A stretch of DNA of 64,000 nt from Phycisphaerae bacterium (GCA_016794925.1 JAEUIW010000009.1:1-64000), one strand, 5' to 3'; shown: positions 42,594 to 51,852, counted from the stretch's first letter. Notes: a model not told the origin generated them from the letters alone. Program-made: numbers and translations.

Positions 42594-44612
42594 TCAATGC
42601 GCGGGCGCGGGCAAGGGCACGCCCAGCCAGGACTGGTGCTGGGCGCGCTGGGCGTCGGACGGGTCGGGCAGGGCGATCACACGCGTCCGTCGAGCGGGCC
42701 GTGATGCCAGCGTGACGGACACGGTATGGAGCTCATCGCGTCGGAAGTACTCCACGCGGACTTCCTGTCCGGCACGCGATGCGTCGAGGCGCGCATCGAG
42801 TTCGCTCGCCATGAGGCGGCGGCCGTCGAGCGCGACGATCTCGTCGCCGGTGTTGATTCCGGCGAGGTAGGCGGGACCATCGATGGGCACGCCGCTCACG
42901 ACGGTCTTGCCGGCTTTGTCGTTGAGGGTGATCCCGAGGTACGGGCGATCGGCGGCGGGGGTCTCCGCATGGGGCTCGGCCTTCTGGGTCGGCGGGGGTT
43001 CGTGAGCCGCGTGCAGGCCGACGGTGCGGAGCAACGCGTCGGCGTCTGGCAGCGCGCGGCCGTGGATATGGTCGCGGAACCACTCTTTGAAGTGATCGGG
43101 GTTGTGGGGATGGGCGGCCGCGTGACCGGGCGGCTGAGCGAGGGCCTGCTGCTCGATGACGGCGATGAGGTCGAGCGTGGAGTAGCCCGCGCCGGCGTTC
43201 GGGAACTTCTCAAAGAGCGAGCGGAGGACGGTGTCGAGGGAGGCGCGGCCACCGGAAACGCGCCGGATCTCCAGGTCGAGCAGCAGCGAGAGGTACGCGC
43301 CGCGCGAATAGAAGTTGACGGTGGCGTTGGCCGCGTCGAGGTTGGGCTTGTTGAACTTGATCCAGGCGTCGAAGGAAGATTCGGCGAGGCTCTGGTAGGC
43401 CGCTCCGGGGCGTGCGGCCTCGGTCTCGATCCGGCCCGCGATCATCTCGTGAAAGCGATCGACCTTCATGAGTCCGGCGCGCACGAGCAGGACGTCCTCG
43501 TAGTAACTGGTGCCGCCCTCGGCGAGCCACAGCAGGTCGGTGTAATTCTCGCGGGCGTAGTCGTAGGGCTTGAGGCCGACGGGGCGGAACTGCTTGACAT
43601 TCCAGGTGTGGAAGAACTCGTGCGACACGAGCTGAAGAAAGTCCTCGTAGGAACGCTCGTCGTCGAAGACGCCCGGGCGGGTCTGCATGATGGTCGAGTT
43701 GAGGTGCTCGGTGCCCCCGCCGGCGTCGGACAGGTGGATCATGAAGACGTAACGGCGGTAGGGGAGGGAGCCGAAGATGTCGCGCGCGGCCCGGACGATC
43801 GCGGCAAAGTCGCGCGTGAGCCGATCGGGCTTGTGCCGTCCGCGGCCCCAGATGACGATCTCGTGCGGCGTGCCGTCTACGTCGAAGTCGAGCCGCTCGT
43901 GCAGGCCGATCTCAAAGGGTGAATCGACGAGCACGTCGTAGTTGGGGGCGACGAAGGAATCGGGATCGGCCGAGTCGCGCTGGGCGGCCACGGGCTCCAG
44001 GCCGGTGGCGGTGCGCCAGGGTCTCTCGCCGCGTGGGGCTTCGATGCGGACGGTGCAGGGGCGAGCGTGCTCCTGCCCCGGCACGTAGAAAAAGACGGCT
44101 GATCCGGACAGGAACGCGTGGGACGCGTCGACGTGCCGCGTGCGGTCGCCGAGGGAATTGGCGTAAATCAGGGAGTGAACCCGGACCGTCGTGGCGCCGT
44201 TGGTGGAAACGCGCCAGGTGGACTTGTCGATCTTCTCGATGGGGAGCGTCTGGCCCGAGAGCGATGCGGCCGCGACGGCGCGGATGGAGCCCGCGGGGTC
44301 GAGGACCTGATAGCGACCCGGCCGCCACACGGGAAGAGCCACGTCGAGCGTGGGGCCGTCGACGTCCGGCACGATCATCTCGATTTCCACGGTCTGGGTC
44401 TGCGGCTGATCGAGGCGAACGGTGTACGCGATCGGGCTCGAAGGCGAACGGGACGGAGCCGGGGTGGGCCGCGGCCGGCTGGGACCAACGGTATCGGCCC
44501 AGCGCGGGGAGCCGCGCGGGGCGGCGCAGCCGGCGGTCATTAGGCCGAGAACGGTGGAGGCGGCGAGCAGCGTGTATCGGATCACGGCGGCGAGCTGGTG
44601 CGGGTCGGCCAC
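42594..44612 (-). CDS. M61-family metallopeptidase with PDZ domain
   Basis: Zinc aminopeptidase-like protein of about 672 residues. The active site HEFFHTWNVKQ (His331, His335) and the third ligand region WLAEGGTSYYED are clear, and the N-terminal beta domain shows the family's YTVRLDQPQTQTVEIEM. A PDZ domain (about residues 560-630: YLGITLND ... YLAGINTGDEIVALDGRRL) follows, as in glycyl aminopeptidases of M61. The N-terminus has a hydrophobic signal with a lipobox-like MTAGC. The GTG at 44612 is chosen for GGGAGA 6 nt upstream; the frame opens with a TTG nine codons earlier. It is probably a periplasmic peptidase that degrades small peptides. Confidence 0.88.
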   Translation of the reverse strand: MADPHQLAAVIRYTLLAASTVLGLMTAGCAAPRGSPRWADTVGPSRPRPTPAPSRSPSSPIAYTVRLDQPQTQTVEIEMIVPDVDGPTLDVALPVWRPGRYQVLDPAGSIRAVAAASLSGQTLPIEKIDKSTWRVSTNGATTVRVHSLIYANSLGDRTRHVDASHAFLSGSAVFFYVPGQEHARPCTVRIEAPRGERPWRTATGLEPVAAQRDSADPDSFVAPNYDVLVDSPFEIGLHERLDFDVDGTPHEIVIWGRGRHKPDRLTRDFAAIVRAARDIFGSLPYRRYVFMIHLSDAGGGTEHLNSTIMQTRPGVFDDERSYEDFLQLVSHEFFHTWNVKQFRPVGLKPYDYARENYTDLLWLAEGGTSYYEDVLLVRAGLMKVDRFHEMIAGRIETEAARPGAAYQSLAESSFDAWIKFNKPNLDAANATVNFYSRGAYLSLLLDLEIRRVSGGRASLDTVLRSLFEKFPNAGAGYSTLDLIAVIEQQALAQPPGHAAAHPHNPDHFKEWFRDHIHGRALPDADALLRTVGLHAAHEPPPTQKAEPHAETPAADRPYLGITLNDKAGKTVVSGVPIDGPAYLAGINTGDEIVALDGRRLMASELDARLDASRAGQEVRVEYFRRDELHTVSVTLASRPARRTRVIALPDPSDAQRAQHQSWLGVPLPAPAH

Positions 44613-44638
44613 GGTGAGTCTCCCGAGCGGTCCGGTCA

Positions 44639-44644
44639 AGCGTA
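44639..44644 (-). promoter_or_regulatory. -10-like TACGCT for the M61 peptidase gene
   Basis: TACGCT on the minus strand gives a predicted start about 20 nt before the GTG at 44612, with GGGAGA in the short leader. It lies directly after the stop of the upstream EVE gene. Confidence 0.4.
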
Positions 44645-44655
44645 GCGGGCCGGGG

Positions 44656-45117
44656 CTACTCGCCCGCTCGTTCCAGGATCGCGCGGGCGATCGCCGTTGG
44701 CACGGGCATGACGCTCAGGCGCGGGATCCGCAGCAGCAGGAAATCAGCGAAACGCGGGTCGGACTTCATCTCGTGGAGCGTGACGGGGCGCGCGAGGGGC
44801 CGCAAGGGGAGAAGGTCGATGACCGCGAACCTGGGCTCTCCGCGGTCGTTGAGGCCAGCCCGGTCAGGGTCCTCGTACGCGGCGCGGGAGACCGCGGCGA
44901 GGCCGACGGCGGCGCGCTCGGAGCCGGTGTGGTAGATGAGGGCGACGTCTCCGACGCGGGCGCCGCGGAGATGGGAGAGCGCGGCGGGGTTGCGCACTCC
45001 GGACCAGCGTGCGCGGCGATCCCGCATCAGGTCGGCGAACGCGTACTCACGGGGCTCCGTCTTGAGCAGGAGGGACGGGAGCGCGGCGCGTGGCCGGGGG
45101 GTCGCGGGAGGGCTCAC
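44656..45117 (-). CDS. EVE-domain protein
   Basis: A 153-residue protein made almost entirely of an EVE domain (LLKTEPREYAFADLM, WSGVRNPAALSHLR, VGDVALIYHTGSERAAVGLA), a PUA-like fold that binds modified nucleobases in RNA or DNA; the family's substrate is unsettled. The GTG start overlaps the stop of the upstream mutarotase gene by four bases, so it is the second gene of a two-gene unit. The pairing with a sugar epimerase has no obvious functional reason. Confidence 0.88.
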   Translation of the reverse strand: MSPPATPRPRAALPSLLLKTEPREYAFADLMRDRRARWSGVRNPAALSHLRGARVGDVALIYHTGSERAAVGLAAVSRAAYEDPDRAGLNDRGEPRFAVIDLLPLRPLARPVTLHEMKSDPRFADFLLLRIPRLSVMPVPTAIARAILERAGE

Positions 45118-46052
45118 CGGCTCTCCACCAGGTAGTTGCACATGGCGCTGAGCGTGGCGCCGGGCTGGAGCACCACGGTACCGGTGTCGGGCACCCCGCG
45201 GGCCATGAGGTTGAGCGCGTCGTTCACCTGCGTGACGGGTTCGAGGGCGAACCAGGGGAGGGGGCCGACCTTCCGCCCCGCGGGCTCGGATGAGTTCGGG
45301 GTGAAGACAACGACGTGCCCGAGTTCGCGCGAGCATTCGAGGCGGAGCTGCACACCGCTGGACGGCCAGCGGATCTCGGCGCTGCCGCCAAAGCCGGAGA
45401 AGACATCGTCCAGCGGGGTCGCGGGCAGAGGGCCTCCCGCGCGGAAGTGCGCGCAGAGCTCGTCGTCGCGGGCGGGCCCGGTGGGGATGCGATTGGCGAG
45501 CGGGTACCGGCCCTTGACGTTCATCCTGATCTCGACGGCGTCCGCATCGTCCCACAACCGGCGCATGAAGTACGGGTGAGGCCCGCATCCGGCGGGCATG
45601 GGGGATTCTCCGGCGTTGGTGACGCTGAGGGTGGAGAGCAGCCGATCGGGGTGGATCTCGTACCGGGCCTCGCATTCGAACGGGAACGGGTAGTTCACAT
45701 CGGCGAAGGACCGGGAGCGGAATCGGAGGCGAGCCGAGATCGGCGAGCGGTCGAGGAGCTCCCACGGTCGGCCGCGGACATCGCCGTGCATGGCCGTGCC
45801 GTCGCCGGTGGTGGGTCGGAGGGTGCGGCGGGCCCCCGCGAACTCGAAGGAGGCGCCGGCGACGCGGTTGGTCCAAGGCGCCATGAGAAAGCACGCGGCG
45901 GCGCCGGGCTCGGAGTCGCTTGCGGCGGCCCGACGCATGATGGGAAAGGCGTAGCGGTTGGGCCCCTTGATCGAGAGGTCGCTGATGGACGCGCCGAGGC
46001 GCTGGTTGATCTCGACGCGGAGACGGCCTGATTCGAGCACGATCCGCTGCAT
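45114..46052 (-). CDS. Aldose 1-epimerase (mutarotase) family protein
   Basis: A 312-residue galactose-mutarotase-like protein that interconverts sugar anomers. The core residues are present: APWTNRVAGASF, His/Arg-containing TAMHGDVRGRPWEL, the catalytic acid histidine in GCGPHPYF, and the catalytic glutamate in WFALEPVTQVNDALN near the C-terminus. The substrate, such as glucose-6-phosphate or a free hexose, is not clear. The ATG is preceded by AGAGGA at 7 nt, and TATCAT about 68 nt upstream may be the -10. It leads the two-gene unit with the EVE protein. Confidence 0.88.
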   Translation of the reverse strand: MQRIVLESGRLRVEINQRLGASISDLSIKGPNRYAFPIMRRAAASDSEPGAAACFLMAPWTNRVAGASFEFAGARRTLRPTTGDGTAMHGDVRGRPWELLDRSPISARLRFRSRSFADVNYPFPFECEARYEIHPDRLLSTLSVTNAGESPMPAGCGPHPYFMRRLWDDADAVEIRMNVKGRYPLANRIPTGPARDDELCAHFRAGGPLPATPLDDVFSGFGGSAEIRWPSSGVQLRLECSRELGHVVVFTPNSSEPAGRKVGPLPWFALEPVTQVNDALNLMARGVPDTGTVVLQPGATLSAMCNYLVESR

Positions 46053-46119
46053 GGACGGGTCCTCTCAGGGCTCCGGGCGACGGAGCGGCGCCGCGGGAAT
46101 CGACCCCTGGCGACGTGCC

Positions 46120-46125
46120 ATGATA
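46120..46125 (-). promoter_or_regulatory. -10-like TATCAT for the mutarotase/EVE unit
   Basis: TATCAT on the minus strand would give a leader of about 60 nt ending in AGAGGA 7 nt before the ATG at 46052. No -35 was picked out. Confidence 0.4.
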
Positions 46126-46311
46126 ACCGTTTCCGGTCGTTGGGGTCGCGGGCGGTATGGCAGGCGACGGGTTATCCGACTGGCGTGTCGGGAGTCGGCG
46201 GCGGCCGTGTTCAGGGGCGCGCCGGAACGGTCGATACGCGGGGATCGGATTGGCGCGTTCTCGCGACCGGTTCGTTTCATGGAGTGACGGACCGCCCACG
46301 GACGGCTCAAC

Positions 46312-47667
46312 ATGAGTGCGCAGAGCCCGAACAACCAGCCGTCGATTCCCCGCGGCGGCGGCGATCCCGCGGGCGCGCTGGGCGTGGGGGGTGCGGGGGG
46401 TGTGGGGGGCGCGGGGGAGCGATCGTTGACGGATCAACTCGGCGAGGTGCGTTCGCAGATCGAGGCGCTGCGGGCCTCGGCGCAGCCCGCCGCCGCGCCG
46501 GGGCCGGTTGGGACGCTGGGTGGGATCGCGGCCCACGTCGCGGCGTTGGAGGACCAGCTTTCCAAGCGGGACCAGGCGCTGCGTCTTCTGGCGGACCGGT
46601 GGAAGAGCGCGGAGGCTCGGGCGTCGGAGTCTGAGGCCCGATTGGAGCGCTACCGAATCGAGGTCGAGCGTGCGGGGGCCGCGCGGCTGCTGATGAGAAA
46701 GGTGCGACTCTCCCGCTACCGTTCCATGCTATCGTCACGCTCGCGCAAGCTCATCCAGGCGCGGCAGATGCTCGACATGTGCGCCAAGCAGTACGAGGAG
46801 TTGCTCGGGCAACGGTCGAAGGTCGCGACGGCGTGGTCGACGGTGCAGGAGTTGGAGCGGCGGCTGCGCGGGCGTCGGGCGCGGGTGGGCGCGGTCGCGT
46901 GGGTGTGCGGGGTGGTGGTCATGATGGGCGTGCTCACGGCCCTGGCGTGGGGCGTGGCGCAGCAGACGGCCGTCCCCACGTACACCGCGAGGATGATGCT
47001 CGCTCCGGACTACGCGCTGCTGCCGCCGGACCGCAAGCCGGACGCGGCGGAGATCGCCGAATGGGGTCGATCGGTGCGCGAGGCGGTGGCGGACGCGCCG
47101 TTCATCGAGCTGGCGGCGCAGCGCATGGACCGGCGCGGTCTGGCCGCGCTGGCGTCGCCGACGGACCTTCGGGCCCGGCTGAAGGACGATCTGTTCATCG
47201 AGACGGACCCGAGCGGGCAGTTGATCGTCGAGTTCCGCGGCCCCGGGTCCGAGTCGACCACGAGGGTGCTCGAGACGCTCTCGGCGGCGCTGGTGAGCTA
47301 CGTGAACGACGCCCGGGCCAAGCTCTCGTCGCTGGCGACGATCGTCACCGCGGCGCCGATCGCCGATGCGCGCCCAACGTCGGACCCTCGACCGCTGCGG
47401 GCGGCGATGTACCTGGGGTGCGGCCTGGCGGGATCGCTGGTGATGGGGTTGGGGGCGTGGCGGTCGCTGGCCCGGCTGAAGCGCACGTTCGAGCACGAGC
47501 AGATGATCGTTGAGACGCTCGACGCCCAGCATTGGCCGGATGCATCGAAGGTCTCGCCGCGCGGGCCCGCGCCCGCATCCGCGTCCGTCGCGGCGGGTGC
47601 GCCTGCGCGGCCCGCGGTCGCGAGCGACGGGCGCAAGCCCGGCGTCAAGACCAAGGCACGAGGCTGA
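46312..47667 (+). CDS. Wzz-like coiled-coil membrane protein
   Basis: A 451-residue protein with a Gly-rich N-terminus, a cytoplasmic coiled-coil region (about 45-190), a transmembrane helix at about 192-215 (AWVCGVVVMMGVLTALAWG), a periplasmic domain and a second helix at about 363-385 (MYLGCGLAGSLVMGLGAW). The periplasmic segment begins with PTYTARMMLAP, which reads like the Wzz/Wzc YTAxAxLxV start, so it may be a chain-length or co-polymerase-like protein; the unusual N-terminal coiled coil and the absence of a nucleotide-binding domain set it apart from typical Wzz. The basic, Ala-rich tail is about 60 residues. It starts a same-strand run with the small protein at 47776 and the ALDH-like gene. 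Confidence 0.65.
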   Translation: MSAQSPNNQPSIPRGGGDPAGALGVGGAGGVGGAGERSLTDQLGEVRSQIEALRASAQPAAAPGPVGTLGGIAAHVAALEDQLSKRDQALRLLADRWKSAEARASESEARLERYRIEVERAGAARLLMRKVRLSRYRSMLSSRSRKLIQARQMLDMCAKQYEELLGQRSKVATAWSTVQELERRLRGRRARVGAVAWVCGVVVMMGVLTALAWGVAQQTAVPTYTARMMLAPDYALLPPDRKPDAAEIAEWGRSVREAVADAPFIELAAQRMDRRGLAALASPTDLRARLKDDLFIETDPSGQLIVEFRGPGSESTTRVLETLSAALVSYVNDARAKLSSLATIVTAAPIADARPTSDPRPLRAAMYLGCGLAGSLVMGLGAWRSLARLKRTFEHEQMIVETLDAQHWPDASKVSPRGPAPASASVAAGAPARPAVASDGRKPGVKTKARG

Positions 47668-47742
47668 GCGGCGCGAGCGAACAATTCCGGATCGGCGGTG
47701 GCGTCGTCGGTGACCATCATCGTTCGGGTTGCGCCGCACGTG

Positions 47743-47748
47743 TATGAT
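47743..47748 (+). promoter_or_regulatory. -10-like TATGAT upstream of the 47776 gene
   Basis: TATGAT ends 27 nt before the ATG at 47776; GAGGAG (47763-47768) in the short leader stands about 8 nt before the ATG. Confidence 0.45.
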
Positions 47749-47775
47749 CGTGCGGATGGGCCGAGGAGCTGCGCG

Positions 47776-47952
47776 ATGGTTCGGGTGCTTGCGGCGGTTG
47801 TGTGTGTGCTGGTCGGGCTGGCGTGCGGGTACGGGCTCCTCGCTTCGCGGGAGCCCGGCGTGTCACGCGCGTGGCGCGCTGGGTACGCCGGAGGGGCGGG
47901 GCTCGCGCTGATCGGGCTGCTTGTCGTGGTGCGGGCCCGGAGGCACGCGTGA
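47776..47952 (+). CDS. Small two-helix membrane protein
   Basis: A 58-residue protein with two hydrophobic helices (VRVLAAVVCVLVGLACGYG and AGYAGGAGLALIGLLVVV) and a basic tail RARRHA. No family recognised. GAGGAG at 8 nt supports the ATG at 47776, and its stop overlaps the start of the ALDH-like gene (GTGA), so it is coupled to it. It may be a membrane tether, but the sequence does not show this. Confidence 0.6.
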   Translation: MVRVLAAVVCVLVGLACGYGLLASREPGVSRAWRAGYAGGAGLALIGLLVVVRARRHA

Positions 47953-48857
47953 GCGGCCCCGAAATCCTGAAGACGTACAAGCTGTTCATGAACGGGGCGT
48001 TCCCGCGCTCCGAATCGGGGCGAACGACCGCCGTCGTTGGGCCCCGCGGTCGCGTGGCGGCGCACGTGAGCCGTGCCTCGCGGAAGGACCTGCGTGATGC
48101 GGTGACCGCGGCGCGCAAGGCGTTGCCGGGCTGGTCCGGCGCGGCCGCGTACCTGAGAGGGCAGATCCTCTATCGCGCGGCTGAGATGCTGGAGGGAAGG
48201 CGGAGCGAGTTCGAGGCCCTGCTGGCCTCGACCGTTCCCGGCGGTGCGGCACGGGCGCGGCGCGAGGTAAACGCCGCGGTGGATCGGTTGGTGGCGTTCG
48301 CGGGATGGGCGGACAAGTTTGCGCAGGTGCTGGGTTGCAACAACCCGGTGGCCGGCCCGTACTACAACTTCACCATCCCCGAGCCGACGGGAGTGGTGGG
48401 CGTGCTGGCTCCGGATGAGGAGCCGTTGCTGGCGTTGATCTCGCTTGTCGCCCCGCTGCTGACCGCGGGGAATGCGGTGGTCGCGCTCGGGTCGTCCGCG
48501 CACCCGCTGGCCGCGGCGGTGCTGGGCGAGGTGTTCGCGACATCGGACGTGCCTCCCGGTGTCGTGAATCTGCTGACCGGCGACCGCTCGGAGTTGGCGC
48601 CGTTTTTCGCGGCCCACCGCGACATCGACGCGATCCACGCCGCGGGAGTGCCCGAGGAGGTCGGTGCGCTGCTGCGATCGGGCGCTGCCGAGAATCTCAA
48701 GCGCGTGACGGTGCGGAACGGGCCGCGCCCGGGAGTGGTGCGGAAGGGTGGAGCCGCGGCATCGGTGGATTGGTACGACACAGGGGAGTGCCACTCGCCG
48801 TGGTGGATCGAGCCATTCGTCGAGATGAAAACCGTGTGGCATCCGGTCGGGGCGTGA
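47949..48857 (+). CDS. Truncated aldehyde dehydrogenase (ALDH16 second-domain-like)
   Basis: A 302-residue protein with the N-terminal and cofactor-binding part of the aldehyde dehydrogenase fold (KLFMNGAFPRSESGR, WAGWADKFAQVLGCNNPVAG, FTIPEPTGVVGVLAPDEEP, PPGVVNLLTG) but without the catalytic-cysteine domain. It ends with WWIEPFVEMKTVWHPVGA. These features match the second, catalytically dead domain of ALDH16-type enzymes. The full enzyme at 32479 could be its partner, making a split ALDH16 encoded 14 kb apart. The GTG at 47949 overlaps the small membrane gene. It is not a random truncation: the end is clean and the family's final motif is kept. Confidence 0.8.
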   Translation: MSGPEILKTYKLFMNGAFPRSESGRTTAVVGPRGRVAAHVSRASRKDLRDAVTAARKALPGWSGAAAYLRGQILYRAAEMLEGRRSEFEALLASTVPGGAARARREVNAAVDRLVAFAGWADKFAQVLGCNNPVAGPYYNFTIPEPTGVVGVLAPDEEPLLALISLVAPLLTAGNAVVALGSSAHPLAAAVLGEVFATSDVPPGVVNLLTGDRSELAPFFAAHRDIDAIHAAGVPEEVGALLRSGAAENLKRVTVRNGPRPGVVRKGGAAASVDWYDTGECHSPWWIEPFVEMKTVWHPVGA

Positions 48858-48866
48858 GTCGTCGGG

Positions 48867-49613
48867 CTACGCGGCGGCGATCGCCGGCGTGCGACCGACT
48901 CCGGCCGGTGCGGTGATCGGTGGAGCGGCGGGCGGCGCGTCCGATGCCGTGTTTCGCGGCGCCGCACCGGGCTCGGCTTCGTGCCACGACACGCTGACGG
49001 CGACACCGAAGAGGCCCAGCAGCGAGGCCAGGTGCCGCTCGATGCTTCGGCGGGCTTCCTCGGTGTAGCGAGCGTCGTTGGCGGCGAAGAGCATGGCGGC
49101 TTCATCACGAGCCCGGGACATGAGGTCGGCTTGGCGTTCGGCGGTCATGGGGATGACGTCGACGAGCCCGAGCACGCGGGCGTTCTGGATGTCGTAGGGG
49201 GTGACGTTTGAGAATCGCAGCGCGCTCTCGATACGAGGAAGGCGCACGCGGAAGGTCCCGCCCTCCGTCCCCGGTGATCCTGGTTCTTCTTCCACGTCGG
49301 ATGCTTCGACCCGACCGAGATCCACCCAGTATTGTTTCTCGAAGTGGAAGATCATCGCAAGCCGCGCCTGACTGAGCAGCAGCGGCGGCAGCCAGCCCCA
49401 CCCGGCGCGGGCGGTGGCGATTTCCTTGGCGCACACTTCGAGGCCGACCAGTTTCCCGACCGAGCGAACCCGTTCCGCGATGACCTCGACGCTGATCCGG
49501 GGGGGAGACGCCCGCGACGACGCACGGCGCACGATCGCCCATACGGCGAGCCCGCCAACTCCGACGCCGAGCGTGACCAGAACGAGAGCCGTGGCCGCTT
49601 GATCCAGGATCAT
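48867..49613 (-). CDS. DUF4230-like membrane-anchored protein
   Basis: A 248-residue protein with an N-terminal membrane anchor (about residues 5-25, ATALVLVTLGVGVGGLAVWA) and a soluble domain starting ISVEVIAERVRSVGKLVGLEV. The pattern of VDLGRVEASDV, then RVRLPRIESALRF and a helical region with ARDEAAMLF and RHLASLLGLFGV, fits DUF4230, a family of unknown function. The last 40 residues are Pro/Ala-rich. The frame is open far upstream (to 49952), but the ATG at 49613 starts right at the anchor. It is divergent from kynU, whose start is 110 bp away. Confidence 0.7.
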   Translation of the reverse strand: MILDQAATALVLVTLGVGVGGLAVWAIVRRASSRASPPRISVEVIAERVRSVGKLVGLEVCAKEIATARAGWGWLPPLLLSQARLAMIFHFEKQYWVDLGRVEASDVEEEPGSPGTEGGTFRVRLPRIESALRFSNVTPYDIQNARVLGLVDVIPMTAERQADLMSRARDEAAMLFAANDARYTEEARRSIERHLASLLGLFGVAVSVSWHEAEPGAAPRNTASDAPPAAPPITAPAGVGRTPAIAAA

Positions 49614-49712
49614 GCAGGGGTTGTTGGGAGTCGGGCCGAATGTCTTGCAGCCGCGCCTACGCGCACAACGCGGACGGACGCCGAACGATCGATCCAGGGG
49701 CTCCGATCGGGC

Positions 49713-49718
49713 GATAAT
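49713..49718 (+). promoter_or_regulatory. -10-like GATAAT before kynU
   Basis: GATAAT (five of six matches to TATAAT) ends 5 nt before the ATG at 49724 and there is no Shine-Dalgarno, in the leaderless-type arrangement. Confidence 0.45.
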
Positions 49719-49723
49719 GCCCC

Positions 49724-51043
49724 ATGATTCCATCCACCGCCTCCGCAGTCGGAACCGAGGTCCGGTACTCCACCCATCCCGATGATGCGAGGCAGGCCGA
49801 CGCGTGCGATCCGCTGGGGAGTTTGCGTGACGCGTTCGAGCTGCCGCGGTCGCCCGCGGACCCAAACCGCACGGCGATCTACCTGTGCGGGAATTCGCTC
49901 GGGCCGATGCCGCGCGACGCGCGTCGTCTGGTCGGCGATGAGCTTGACGCATGGGCCCGGCTGGGCACGGAGGGATACGGCAAATCGCCGCGTGCCTGGT
50001 TCGAATTCACGCACGAGGCGCGCCCCGCGCTGGCCCGGCTCGCGGGCGCGAGCGCGGCGGACGTGATGCCGATGAACTCGCTGACCGTCAACATCCACCT
50101 GATGCTGGCGTCGTTCTACCGACCCACGCGTGATCGGAACATCGTGATCATCGAGGACACGGCGTTCCCGTCCGATTCGTACGCGGTGCAGTCGCACGTC
50201 GCCCGAATGGGATGCGATCCTCGCGCCACCGTGGTGCGCCTCCGGCCCCGCTCCGGCGAACGGTGCCTGCGCACCGAGGACGTCGAGGACGAGTTGCACC
50301 GCCGCGGGGATTCTGTGGCGCTGCTCTTCCTGGGCTCGCTCAATTATCTCACGGGACAAGTCATGGACGTGGAGCGGCTGACCGCCGCGGCGCACGCGCG
50401 CGGGGCGAAGGTGGGGTGGGATCTGGCCCACGCGATCGGCAACGTGCTCACGCCTCTGGCGAAGTCGAACGCTGATTTCGCGGTGTGGTGCTCGTACAAG
50501 TATCTCAACGGCGGCCCGGGCGCGGTGGGGGGCGCCTACGTCAACCCGCGTTGGAGCGGGGAGCGTGGCGTGCCCCGTCTGGCGGGATGGTGGGGGAACA
50601 ACCCCGCGACGCGGATGCAGATGCACCCGGACTTCGATCCGGCGCCCGGGATCGACGGCTTTGCGCTGAGCAACGTCCCGGTGCTGACCACCGCGCCGTT
50701 GTTTGCGTCGTTGGCCCTGTTCGAGCGTGCCGGCTTCGAGGCGCTGCGGGCCCGTTCGCGCGAGCTGACGGGCTACCTCGAGTTCCTCATCGATTCGCTG
50801 GCGCTGCCGGGGGTCTCGATCGTCACTCCCCGGGATCCGCTGCGGCGGGGGTGCCAACTCTCCATCGCCGTCTCGGGGGACGGCCGGGCGACGCTCGCCT
50901 CGCTCCGGGCGTCGGACGTGATCGGCGATTTTCGTGAACCCGACATCATCCGGTTGGCTCCGGCGCCCCTTTTCACATCACGGCACGAGGTTTGGCGGGC
51001 CGCCGCGGCGCTCGGGGCGCACTACGGCGTCAGGTTGAAATAG
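49724..51043 (+). CDS. kynU: Kynureninase
   Basis: PLP enzyme of 439 residues that hydrolyses kynurenine to anthranilate and alanine. The PLP lysine Lys259 is in WCSYKYLNGGPGA, and the family motifs IYLCGNSLGPMP, MNSLTVNIHLML, FPSDSYAVQS and VGWDLAHAIGNV are all present. Length is normal. It is separated from the tryptophan 2,3-dioxygenase gene at 51933 by one opposite-strand SDR, so two steps of the kynurenine pathway are clustered. The kynurenine formamidase that links them was not seen; an unlinked one, or one outside the window, must exist if the pathway runs. Confidence 0.96.
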   Translation: MIPSTASAVGTEVRYSTHPDDARQADACDPLGSLRDAFELPRSPADPNRTAIYLCGNSLGPMPRDARRLVGDELDAWARLGTEGYGKSPRAWFEFTHEARPALARLAGASAADVMPMNSLTVNIHLMLASFYRPTRDRNIVIIEDTAFPSDSYAVQSHVARMGCDPRATVVRLRPRSGERCLRTEDVEDELHRRGDSVALLFLGSLNYLTGQVMDVERLTAAAHARGAKVGWDLAHAIGNVLTPLAKSNADFAVWCSYKYLNGGPGAVGGAYVNPRWSGERGVPRLAGWWGNNPATRMQMHPDFDPAPGIDGFALSNVPVLTTAPLFASLALFERAGFEALRARSRELTGYLEFLIDSLALPGVSIVTPRDPLRRGCQLSIAVSGDGRATLASLRASDVIGDFREPDIIRLAPAPLFTSRHEVWRAAAALGAHYGVRLK

Positions 51044-51063
51044 CGCCGACGTGCCCGCGCGGC

Positions 51064-51852
51064 TCAGAGCGCGACGGTCTTTCCACCGTCAACGGCAAGG
51101 CTCGTCCCGCTGACGTAGCTCGCCAGCGGGGAGGCGAGGAACGCGACCGCGACCGCGGTTTCCTCGGGTCGCGCGAACCGACCGGCGGGGACCTCGGCGA
51201 TCATGCTCCGTTCGACCTCAGCTTCCGTGACGCCGGCCTTTGCCGCGCGCGAGCGGATGAGGGCGCGCAGGCGGTCCGTGTCGGTGTAGCCCGGGAGCAC
51301 GCTGTTGACGGTGATCCCCCACGGCCCAAGCTCGGCGGAGAGGGTCTTGGCCCAACTGTTGACGGCGCCCCGCACGGTGTTGGAGACGCCCAGCCCCGGG
51401 ATCGGCTGCTTCACGCTGGTCGAGACGATGTTGATGATGCGGCCGTACCCGGCCTCGCGCATGCCCGGCGCCAGGGCGCGGACGAGGATCTGACCCGATA
51501 CGACATGGGCGGTGAAAGCCTCGATGAGGGCGGATTCGGTCGCGTCGATGGCCGTGCCCGCGGGCGGACCACCGGTATTGTGGATCAGGATGTGGATCGG
51601 GCTTCCCGGTTCCACCAGCCCCGCCGCGGCCTCTCGGACCATCTCCGGCTTGGTCATGTCCACCGCGAGGAACGAATGGGTGCGGCCCGTGCGCCGGGCC
51701 AGCTCGATGGCGAGCTTCCGGAGCGCGTCGAGGTCGCGTGCCGCGACCGTGATTTCAGCTCCGGCGTCCGCGAGCGCGTGCGCACACGCCAAGCCGATGC
51801 CCCGTGTGGCGCCGCCGACCAGGGCACGCTTTCCGGAGAGATCGATGCGCAT
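51064..51852 (-). CDS. SDR-family protein lacking the canonical YxxxK
   Basis: A 262-residue short-chain dehydrogenase fold protein with a cofactor motif GGATRGIGLACA (first Gly replaces the usual Thr) and IHNTGG in place of NNAG. At the catalytic position, where YxxxK is expected, it reads LGVSNTVRGAV (Asn and Arg). This fits the subgroup of BKR-like SDRs known to lack a perfect catalytic tetrad. The C-terminal part (ITVNSVLPGYTDTDRL, YVSGTSLAVDGGKT) is otherwise ordinary FabG-like. The ATG at 51852 follows a GGAG-rich sequence. It lies between and opposite to the two kynurenine genes; whether it takes part in that pathway is unknown. Confidence 0.82.
   Translation of the reverse strand: MRIDLSGKRALVGGATRGIGLACAHALADAGAEITVAARDLDALRKLAIELARRTGRTHSFLAVDMTKPEMVREAAAGLVEPGSPIHILIHNTGGPPAGTAIDATESALIEAFTAHVVSGQILVRALAPGMREAGYGRIINIVSTSVKQPIPGLGVSNTVRGAVNSWAKTLSAELGPWGITVNSVLPGYTDTDRLRALIRSRAAKAGVTEAEVERSMIAEVPAGRFARPEETAVAVAFLASPLASYVSGTSLAVDGGKTVAL

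Noticed and set aside
42726..43922. 398-codon plus-strand open frame
   Set aside because: It is the antisense of the M61 peptidase gene, whose zinc motif is clear on the minus strand.
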